Positions 5,793-11,335 of a DNA stretch of 11,335 nucleotides are shown here, in pieces. The first letter of the stretch is position 1. The number at the start of each line of letters is the position of its first letter. A program made the translations under genes and the position numbers. The notes beneath the pieces are model-generated. The model ran no database searches. It was not told the origin of the DNA and worked only from the letters and a program-made list of their open reading frames with translations. The DNA comes from Armatimonadota bacterium (lineage in GTDB: Bacteria; Armatimonadota; Chthonomonadetes; Chthonomonadales; Chthonomonadaceae): the NCBI GenBank assembly GCA_026392135.1, contig JAPLCR010000220.1, forward strand, positions 1 through 11,335. Reading direction: 5' to 3'.

Positions 5793-6572
5793 TCAGTCCT
5801 CAAACGGCGGGCGGGCATAGCCTGCCCCAAACGGCTCATCTGGGCGTTTCCACTCTCCAACAAGGGCACGGCGCAGAGGGGTAGTACGCTCCAAAAACTC
5901 TGGTGAGTTTTTTAATCGGTCAGAGGGTACGAGCCAAGGCGGAGCGTAGACGACGTGCTGTATATAACGATGGAAGTCCATCTCGTTTTTCGTACCGCTA
6001 TGAAAAACGCCTTGATGAAACATGAGTGCTGTACCTGGCTTCCCACACAGAACCTCCTTAATAGGCAAGTCCTTAAAATCGGCGCGATTCGGTAGTATGG
6101 CGGGCGTGTTATGACTACCCGGTATCATTACCATATTCCCCATATTCGGGCTAGTCTGGTCGGTGAGGAAGAAGCCGCAACGTAGTTGGACGAGAGGAGT
6201 TCGCTCTGCTAGCCGCCGAAACTCATAGATACCAGAGCCGTCTTGATGAAAGCCGCCGCCATCAAAACCGGGTGGAACCACAGTATTCCAACTGCTCTGA
6301 AGGATAAAATAGTCGCCCATCAGGTCTCGCACCTTTTTGAATATGGAGGGATGATCCATCAGGTTCTCAATGGCGGGTTCGGTCTCGTATACCGCCCCCA
6401 GTTGCCGCCACTGGTCTCGTGGGTAGGGCGCGTGTACCCGTTTTGCGGCACTAAGGCAAGCCTCTACCTCATCGCGGTTGAGGGCATCGGGTATGATTAA
6501 GTAGCCCGCCACATCAAATAAGTACCGCTCTATCGCGGTCATCGCACCGGGTTTACCAATAGGTGTCCCCAT
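5793..6572 (-). CDS. phytanoyl-CoA dioxygenase (PhyH) family protein
   Basis: A 259-residue non-haem Fe(II)/2-oxoglutarate oxygenase. The iron-binding facial triad is visible as His109-x-Asp111 in GFHQDGSG and His191 in VFHSGTKN. Arg202 in FHRYIQHVVY is placed to bind 2-oxoglutarate, and a PGSHNTP segment (151-157) is typical of the family. Substrates of bacterial members are very diverse, so none is proposed. The start is ATG at 6572, with AGGAGAT about 8 bases upstream; the open frame extends further 5' but only into the upstream gene. It ends in TGA at 5795-5793, which is an ordinary stop because the family sequence is complete. The alcohol dehydrogenase gene lies 11 bp upstream, so the two are co-transcribed. 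Confidence 0.88.
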   Translation of the reverse strand: MGTPIGKPGAMTAIERYLFDVAGYLIIPDALNRDEVEACLSAAKRVHAPYPRDQWRQLGAVYETEPAIENLMDHPSIFKKVRDLMGDYFILQSSWNTVVPPGFDGGGFHQDGSGIYEFRRLAERTPLVQLRCGFFLTDQTSPNMGNMVMIPGSHNTPAILPNRADFKDLPIKEVLCGKPGTALMFHQGVFHSGTKNEMDFHRYIQHVVYAPPWLVPSDRLKNSPEFLERTTPLRRALVGEWKRPDEPFGAGYARPPFED

Positions 6573-6583
6573 GAGTATATCTC

Positions 6584-7615
6584 CTATGGAATTAAGACGC
6601 TCTTTGCAATTTCCAGAGAGTCCATCGTTTTGAAAGCAGTTTCCCAGTTGTCCAGCGAAAAAGTTCGGCGTAAGGGTGCAAGGTCGAGTTGCCCGTTTGC
6701 CATCAGACCAATCACGCGCTCCCAAGTCTTGTAGGTGTGCGAGAATGAGCCTTGAAGTGTGACTGCCTTCTGCACGAGGTGGTCAAGATTAAAGTTGAGC
6801 GGCTCCTTACCCCAACCTACCTTTGTTATCTGCCCCGCAGGGCGAACCATCTCCAGGGCGGGCTTGAGCGCGGCAGAGATACCTACGCAGTCGAAGACGT
6901 GATGCGCCCCGAAGCCATCCCCCAACGCGAGTACAGCATCTACAACACTCTCTTTGTCTGCCATCAAGGTTACGTCCGCTCCCAACTGCTTTCCGACCTC
7001 TAGGCGCGTCGTATCTTTCGACGTTCCAACGAGTATCAACTTGCCGGGTCCACAAAGTTTGCACATCTGTAGAACCATTAAGCCAATTGTGCCTGGCCCC
7101 ATCACCACAACGGTATCGCCCGGAGTAATGCGTGATAACTCCATCACCGCATTACACGCAACGCACCCCGGCTCCGTCATTGCGACATCCTCGAAGGGAA
7201 CATGATCGGGGACATGGTGGAGGCAACGGGCAGGGACGCGCACATAGTCCGCCATCGCCCCGTCTCTCCCCGCACCAAAGCCTTGCCGGGTAGGGCACAA
7301 GTTGTAGTTTCCGCTTCGACAGTAGACGCACTGTCCACAGATATACGAAGCGGTCTCACTGACTACACGCTCACCCTCTTTGAACCCCTTCACCTTGCTT
7401 CCGGCTTTGAGAATTACACCGCAAAACTCATGCCCTAATGTAATAGGGTAGAGAACATTCCACGAGTGCGAAGCGTGCCACATATGCAGGTCGCTACCGC
7501 AGACTCCCACCGCTTTCACCCCTAACAACACCTCATCGTCCTCAATTTCGGGTATCGGCTTCTCCCGCATCTCCACCGCGAAGGGCTTCATCTCATAAGT
7601 TACCAAAGCACGCAT
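6584..7615 (-). CDS. zinc-dependent alcohol dehydrogenase (sorbitol/threonine dehydrogenase type)
   Basis: A 343-residue medium-chain dehydrogenase. Catalytic zinc ligands are Cys39 in VCGSD, His62-Glu63 in LGHEF and Glu148 in TEPGC. The structural zinc site is the four-cysteine loop Cys93, Cys96, Cys99 and Cys107. The Rossmann motif is VVMGPGTIGLM with GPGxxG at 173-178. These place it with polyol, L-threonine and galactitol-type dehydrogenases oxidising a secondary alcohol with NAD(P). The exact substrate is not readable. ATG at 7615 has GAGGAGA upstream, and the upstream extension lacks family similarity. It is the first gene of a pair with the PhyH-family gene, suggesting joint catabolism of a polyol or hydroxylated small molecule. 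It is divergent from ispG across 180 bp. Confidence 0.9.
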   Translation of the reverse strand: MRALVTYEMKPFAVEMREKPIPEIEDDEVLLGVKAVGVCGSDLHMWHASHSWNVLYPITLGHEFCGVILKAGSKVKGFKEGERVVSETASYICGQCVYCRSGNYNLCPTRQGFGAGRDGAMADYVRVPARCLHHVPDHVPFEDVAMTEPGCVACNAVMELSRITPGDTVVVMGPGTIGLMVLQMCKLCGPGKLILVGTSKDTTRLEVGKQLGADVTLMADKESVVDAVLALGDGFGAHHVFDCVGISAALKPALEMVRPAGQITKVGWGKEPLNFNLDHLVQKAVTLQGSFSHTYKTWERVIGLMANGQLDLAPLRRTFSLDNWETAFKTMDSLEIAKSVLIP

Positions 7616-7671
7616 AGCTCTATCTCCTCGTAAAGGTTGAATTATGGGTGCTATGTTCGGTAGAGAGGGGG

Positions 7672-7733
7672 CAACCTCCTGCCAAGAGGCACCGATATTT
7701 GTTGGATTTATACAGCCAATGCACAACCTCCTG
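7672..7733. repeat. two 10-bp direct repeats CAACCTCCTG in a divergent intergenic region
   Basis: CAACCTCCTG occurs at 7672-7681 and 7724-7733, 52 bp apart start to start, about five DNA turns. They lie between the alcohol dehydrogenase and ispG genes. They may be operator half-sites, but the reverse complement resembles a Shine-Dalgarno core, so chance or relict sequence is also possible. Confidence 0.3.
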
Positions 7734-7757
7734 AAAGCTCTCCCCATTGATAGTTTG

Positions 7758-7766
7758 TGCTATACT
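7758..7766 (+). promoter_or_regulatory. extended -10 promoter for the ispG operon
   Basis: TGcTATACT is a near-consensus extended -10 element 29 bp before the ispG start, giving a short leader. No consensus -35 is found 16-18 bp upstream, which extended -10 promoters tolerate. It would drive ispG, the acyltransferase and the glycosyltransferase genes. Confidence 0.6.
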
Positions 7767-7795
7767 AAATTATTAGCAAAAAATGAGGAGCAAGT

Positions 7796-9070
7796 ATGTC
7801 CATTCCGGAAGTGGAGTATCCCCGCCGTGAGACCCGCGCAGTGCGCGTCGGTTTCGGTAGAACACAGGTCGTTATCGGTGGCGATAACCCAATTGTAATT
7901 CAGTCTATGATAACGGAGGAGACCCACAACGTCCCCAAAGCCGTTGAGCAGATAATCGCCATGCACCGAGCCGGCTCCGAAATCGTGCGCGTGACCACGC
8001 CCAACCTCGCAGAAGCAAAGTGCCTTGCCGAAATCAAAGCCCTACTCCATAGCCAGTATATGGACGTACCGCTCGTCGCAGATGTTCACCATCAGGGTAC
8101 AGACATCGCGGTTGAGGTGGCGAAGTATGTAGATAAAATCCGTATTAACCCGGGGCTATTTGTCTTCCGAAAACGCAAAGACCGTACAATAGACTACAGC
8201 CAGTCGGAGGTCGAAGAGGAGATTTCTGCGATAGAAGCCTCCCTCTTGCCCGTCATCAACGCCTGTAAAGAGCGTGACCTTGCGATGCGAATTGGGGTCA
8301 ATCACGGCTCACTCGCGGAACGCTTAACTGTCATGTACGGTGACACCCCCGAAGGAATGGTTCAGAGTGCATTAGAGTATATTCAGATTTGTGAACGGCA
8401 TGGCTATCACAACATCGTTGTCTCACTCAAAGCCTCACGCGTGCGCGTTATGCTTCAAGCCAATCGCCTTATGGCACAACGCATGAGCGAACTCGGCATG
8501 AGCTACCCTCTTCATCTTGGCGTGACGGAGGCAGGAGACGGACAGTATGCACGTATCAAAAGCACGACAGGTATCGGCACGCTCCTCGCTGAAGGGATAG
8601 GGGACACTATCCGCGTCTCGCTCTCCGAAGACCCCATAAACGAGATTCCCGTCTGCCGAGAAATTCTGCAAGCACTGGGACTTCGCCGATTTATGACTGA
8701 GTTTATCGCCTGTCCCTCCTGTGGACGCACAAAGTTCGACCTGCCTATGGTTCTCGCGCAGGTCAAGGCGGCAACAGGGCATCTGTCTGGGCTAAATGTT
8801 GCCGTTATGGGATGCATCGTGAATGGTCCGGGTGAGATGGCAGACGCAGACTACGGCTATGTGGGCAAGGCGGGTGGGAAAATCTCTCTCTACCGTAAAC
8901 GTGATGAGGTGAAAACAGGCATTTCTCAAGAAAATGGTGTCAGCGAACTTATCGCGCTCCTCAAAACAGATGGTGTATGGCAAGAGCCGCCTGAAGGTAC
9001 AGAGCTACCCTCCTCCCCTATCGTTTATAGTGACCGTATCCAGAGTATGGTGTCGTTGACGACAAAGTAG
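7796..9070 (+). CDS. ispG: 4-hydroxy-3-methylbut-2-enyl diphosphate synthase
   Basis: The 424-residue protein carries out the penultimate MEP-pathway step, reductive ring opening of MEcPP to HMBPP, using a [4Fe-4S] cluster. Cluster ligands are Cys306 and Cys309 in ACPSCG, Cys340 in MGCIVNGPGE, and Glu347 in the same motif. TIM-barrel segments such as VRVTTPN, ADVHHQG, IRINPGL, MRIGVNHGSLAER and LGVTEAGDG are intact. The form is longer than the E. coli enzyme (372) and shares the YPRRETR start, VFRKRK and EMADADYGYVG features I associate with cyanobacterial IspG. That type is usually ferredoxin-driven. ATG at 7796 has GAGGAG upstream. It leads a tight operon, with the next gene starting five bases after its stop. 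Confidence 0.96.
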   Translation: MSIPEVEYPRRETRAVRVGFGRTQVVIGGDNPIVIQSMITEETHNVPKAVEQIIAMHRAGSEIVRVTTPNLAEAKCLAEIKALLHSQYMDVPLVADVHHQGTDIAVEVAKYVDKIRINPGLFVFRKRKDRTIDYSQSEVEEEISAIEASLLPVINACKERDLAMRIGVNHGSLAERLTVMYGDTPEGMVQSALEYIQICERHGYHNIVVSLKASRVRVMLQANRLMAQRMSELGMSYPLHLGVTEAGDGQYARIKSTTGIGTLLAEGIGDTIRVSLSEDPINEIPVCREILQALGLRRFMTEFIACPSCGRTKFDLPMVLAQVKAATGHLSGLNVAVMGCIVNGPGEMADADYGYVGKAGGKISLYRKRDEVKTGISQENGVSELIALLKTDGVWQEPPEGTELPSSPIVYSDRIQSMVSLTTK

Positions 9071-9075
9071 GCTTC

Positions 9076-10089
9076 ATGGCGGAAAGACCGCAAAACTCCA
9101 CTCCTTCCGAAAACCTTCCCCTTCGTAAACGCCTAGAGCGTAGCGTAGGCAATCTTCTCATACCTTGTGTTATTTTGCCCCTACGCTACTCTCCTTGGGG
9201 GTTGGCACGACTCTTTGGGAAAGGGTTGGGAACTCTTCTCTACCATACATTGAAACGCTATCGCAAGGTCGCCCATAAAAACCTAACACTCATCTACAGC
9301 TCCGAAAAGTCCCCACATGAAATAGCACAGATGGCGAAAGCAGTCTACCAACACTTTGGACAGCTGGCTACAGAGTTCATCAAGCTCCCCACACTAGACC
9401 GTAGTGCAGTCGATAAAATTGTCACAGTAGAGGGCGAAGAGAATCTGAAACAGGCACTTGCTGAGGGGCGCGGGGTTCTCATTATGACGGGACATTTCGG
9501 CAACTGGGAGATGCTGGCGCGATGGTTTACGACACACGGCTACACTCTTAATGTAGTAGCACGCGATGCCCGCGTTAAAAACGCTTCCAAGATGCTGGAA
9601 GAGACACGGCGTGGAAGCGGCGCAAATGTACTTCTACGTGGAAACTCGGCAAGAGGTGTGCTACAGCACCTCAAAATGAACGAACTCATTGGGATACTAC
9701 CCGACCAGAACGCCATTGATGTCTTTGTACCGTTCTTCGGCTTTTCCACAGGAACCGTAGACGGTCCCGCTATCTTCCACCTCAAAACACAAGCCCCGCT
9801 CGTCTTTTCTTGGTGCGTTCGTACTCCCGATAACCGTTATCATATCACGTTTGAGCCACCAGTCGTACACCTCCCCTCCGGCGACAAACCGAAAGATGTT
9901 GAGACAATAATGACACTCGTCAATGCCCACTTAGAGGCACAGATACGTAAGCACCCTACACAGTGGCTATGGCTACACGACAGGTGGAAAGCCTCTCCGG
10001 GTGTTTTCCCTGAAGGTGAGGCAAATATGCTGGAACTCAAGAGCGCACGCATAAAAACAAAAGAAACCACGCAGGAGAGCCGCAAATAG
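9076..10089 (+). CDS. LpxL/HtrB-type lipid A acyltransferase family protein
   Basis: A 337-residue member of the lysophospholipid acyltransferase superfamily, LpxL/LpxM branch, which transfers secondary acyl chains to lipid A at the inner membrane. The catalytic HX4E motif is His140-x4-Glu145 in TGHFGNWE. Downstream are GILPDQNA, FVPFFGFSTGTVDGPA and the family's closing QWLWLHDRWK. A hydrophobic segment near 26-38 (LLIPCVILPL) is the usual N-terminal membrane anchor. It starts five bases after ispG and its TAG stop overlaps the GTG of the next gene (TAGTG), so translation is probably coupled. Which acyl chain or position it acts on cannot be read. Confidence 0.87.
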   Translation: MAERPQNSTPSENLPLRKRLERSVGNLLIPCVILPLRYSPWGLARLFGKGLGTLLYHTLKRYRKVAHKNLTLIYSSEKSPHEIAQMAKAVYQHFGQLATEFIKLPTLDRSAVDKIVTVEGEENLKQALAEGRGVLIMTGHFGNWEMLARWFTTHGYTLNVVARDARVKNASKMLEETRRGSGANVLLRGNSARGVLQHLKMNELIGILPDQNAIDVFVPFFGFSTGTVDGPAIFHLKTQAPLVFSWCVRTPDNRYHITFEPPVVHLPSGDKPKDVETIMTLVNAHLEAQIRKHPTQWLWLHDRWKASPGVFPEGEANMLELKSARIKTKETTQESRK

Positions 10090-11159
10090 TGCTAATGCCC
10101 CTCGTTAAGTCTCAGAAAATCCACCGTATCCTCATTATAAAATTGAGTGCCATCGGCGATATTCTGCACGCTCTGCCTGTCTCTTCAGCATTAGGAGAGG
10201 CATTCCCGAAAGTAGAACTCTATTGGGCGGTTGAGGAGCCATTCAAAACGCTTCTGGAGGGCAACCCTTACCTCAAGGGTGTGCTTACCTTCCCAAAACT
10301 CAATAGTAAACTGTTTCGCTCTGCGAAGGCGCGGCGCGACTACCTACACCGCTTACGAGAGCTAAAATCCTATAATTTTGACCTTGTACTTGACCTGCAA
10401 GGCTTAACAAAAAGCGCACTCATTAGCAGAGCTACAAAGGCAAAAATTCGACTTGGTTATCATTGGCAACGTGAACTAGCAAAATACGTCAATGAGGCTG
10501 TACCTCGTTCCCCGGAGAGCGTCCATATTGTAGAACAGTATCTCGATGTTGCCCGTTTTATAGGTGCAACCCCCTCAAAGGTGACATTCCCGTTCTCTAT
10601 TTCGGAAGAGGATGACAGCACGGTCTTCTCTCTCCTTCAATCGGAAGGGATTGCCCCCAACTCTCCTTTTGTCTCCATCAACCCCGCCTCTGCACTCGCC
10701 ATCAAACAGTGGGGGGCAGAACACTATGCGGAGCTTATCAATGCGCTTCATATAGAAGGGATCCCCTCCGCACTGGTAACAGCAGACAAGGCAGTAGCAC
10801 AAGCAGTAGCGGAACGGGTGACAGTGCCCTTCGCAAACCTTGTGGGGCAGACCACGCTCAAACAGCTGGGGGCGGTACTGCGGCGTTCCGCCGTTCACGT
10901 CTGTGGAGATACCGGGTCGGGACACCTTGCGACCGCAATGGAGTGCCCAGTTATCTCCCTTGTGGGTCCTACCGACCCTGACCGAGCCTGCCCTTATGGT
11001 CAACGCGCAAATGTAATCACGCATAGGGAGGCGTGTAGCGCATCCTGTACATGGCATCACTGCGCCTACCCTCAACCTCACTGTATGCAGGCTATCACCG
11101 TTAGTGAGGTGACAGAGAAGATACTCTCTCTGCTTCACCAAAATATAAAGCCCAATTGA
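10089..11159 (+). CDS. glycosyltransferase family 9 (LPS heptosyltransferase-like)
   Basis: A 356-residue protein of the ADP-heptose:LPS heptosyltransferase family (WaaC/WaaF, RfaF-like), building the LPS core on the cytosolic membrane face. The N-terminal LIIKLSAIGDILHALP holds the acceptor-side Asp24, and the C-terminal half has INPASALAIKQWG with Lys206 and CGDTGSGHLATA, the nucleotide-sugar site. LVGPTDPDRACPYG follows. A Cys-rich tail (Cys316, 320, 325, 332) is seen in many GT9 proteins, perhaps binding metal. GTG at 10089 is preferred because AGGAG ends 11 bases before it; ATG at 10095 is the alternative. Its start overlaps the stop of the acyltransferase gene. The donor sugar could be something other than heptose. 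Confidence 0.88.
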   Translation: MLMPLVKSQKIHRILIIKLSAIGDILHALPVSSALGEAFPKVELYWAVEEPFKTLLEGNPYLKGVLTFPKLNSKLFRSAKARRDYLHRLRELKSYNFDLVLDLQGLTKSALISRATKAKIRLGYHWQRELAKYVNEAVPRSPESVHIVEQYLDVARFIGATPSKVTFPFSISEEDDSTVFSLLQSEGIAPNSPFVSINPASALAIKQWGAEHYAELINALHIEGIPSALVTADKAVAQAVAERVTVPFANLVGQTTLKQLGAVLRRSAVHVCGDTGSGHLATAMECPVISLVGPTDPDRACPYGQRANVITHREACSASCTWHHCAYPQPHCMQAITVSEVTEKILSLLHQNIKPN

Positions 11160-11165
11160 CGTTTC

Positions 11166-11202
11166 AAAAAAGAAAAATCCCCCTCCGAATATTCAGAGAG
11201 GG
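11166..11202 (-). terminator. intrinsic terminator of the tRNA transcript
   Basis: Read on the minus strand, CCCTC (11202-11198) pairs with GAGGG (11185-11181), enclosing the palindrome GAATATTC. It is followed by a run of eleven Ts interrupted by one C (11177-11166). It lies just after the tRNA-Leu 3' end. On the plus strand there is no T-run, so it mainly serves the tRNA unit. Confidence 0.75.
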
Positions 11203-11208
11203 ACTCAG

Positions 11209-11289
11209 TGCCGAGGACAGGAGTTGAACCTGCAAGCTTTTAGGCATACGCACCTCAAGCGTACGTGTCTACCATTCCACCACCCCGGC
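11209..11289 (-). tRNA. tRNA-Leu (anticodon GAG)
   Basis: An 81-nt class II tRNA on the minus strand. The acceptor pairs GCCGGGG (11289-11283) with CCTCGGC (11216-11210), followed by discriminator A (11209). The D arm has GTG/CAC, the anticodon stem TACGC/GCGTA encloses TTGAGGT with anticodon GAG (11256-11254), and the T arm pairs GCAGG/CCTGT around TTCAACT. The variable region is 13 nt, longer than in class I tRNAs. CCA is not encoded. It reads CUC/CUU leucine codons. Confidence 0.93.
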
Positions 11290-11308
11290 AAAACAAACAG
11301 CGTTTTAA

Positions 11309-11335
11309 TAGGGATACGGGGAATCGAACCCCGGC
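11309..11335 (-). tRNA. tRNA, 3' end only (identity not determinable)
   Basis: The minus strand shows a T arm CGGGG-TTCGATT-CCCCG (11333-11317), then the 3' acceptor strand TATCCCT (11316-11310) and discriminator A (11309). CCA is not encoded. The anticodon lies beyond the window edge. It is 19 nt upstream of tRNA-Leu and probably shares its transcript. Confidence 0.85.

Noticed and set aside
5793..5795. UGA at the end of the PhyH-family gene as a third selenocysteine codon
   Set aside because: The family sequence and all catalytic residues are complete before it, and read-through would run straight into the hairpin terminator.
10575..11141. 188-residue open frame on the minus strand
   Set aside because: It lies wholly inside the glycosyltransferase gene, has no recognisable family features and is best explained as an antisense shadow.
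11178..11202. Terminator of the plus-strand LPS operon
   Set aside because: The T-run lies on the minus-strand side only, so the hairpin best fits the tRNA transcript; a role for the plus strand is possible but unsupported.

Overview
The window looks like chromosome from a Gram-negative, selenocysteine-using bacterium of roughly 50% GC. The evidence is a LpxL-type acyltransferase and an ADP-heptose-type glycosyltransferase (LPS), an MEP-pathway IspG, a lipoprotein with a clear lipobox, and two adjacent genes whose catalytic position is an in-frame UGA. The IspG has the long form with motifs I associate with cyanobacteria and related phyla. With the LPS genes, a zinc alcohol dehydrogenase/phytanoyl-CoA dioxygenase pair and a sorbosone-dehydrogenase-like lipoprotein, this would fit Armatimonadota or a neighbouring phylum. 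That placement is a low-confidence inference.

Layout. (1) 1-726 (+): 3' part of a gene for a protein with perfect PVETP repeats followed by a phage-like M15-type peptidase domain. (2) 739-1953 (-): a two-gene operon, AhpD-like protein (CxxU) then iodothyronine-deiodinase-like protein (FGSYTU). Each is interrupted by one UGA exactly at the family's catalytic Cys/Sec position, and each UGA is followed at bacterial SECIS distance by a hairpin with an AGUUY loop. Standard gene calling would split or truncate both. (3) 2206-5752 (+): a D-2-hydroxyacid dehydrogenase, a PQQ-type sugar/sorbosone dehydrogenase-like lipoprotein, a DUF4166-like protein and a four-helix membrane protein, ending in a strong hairpin shared with the convergent gene. 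(4) 5793-7615 (-): zinc alcohol dehydrogenase then phytanoyl-CoA dioxygenase family protein. (5) 7796-11159 (+): a tight three-gene operon, ispG, a LpxL-like acyltransferase and a family 9 glycosyltransferase. (6) 11166-11335 (-): terminator, tRNA-Leu(GAG) and the 3' end of a second tRNA.

The main discovery is the tandem selenoprotein operon. UGA is also the ordinary stop of two other genes here (5793-5795 minus strand, 11157-11159 plus strand), so the genetic code is not globally changed. The two proteins are plausible partners: a Sec-containing thioredoxin-fold reductase/peroxidase and a CxxU AhpD-type reductant. The partnership is inferred from operon structure; the UGA codons, the flanking motifs and the hairpins are read directly. 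No gap between genes exceeds 300 bases; the longest are 1954-2205 and 7616-7795.
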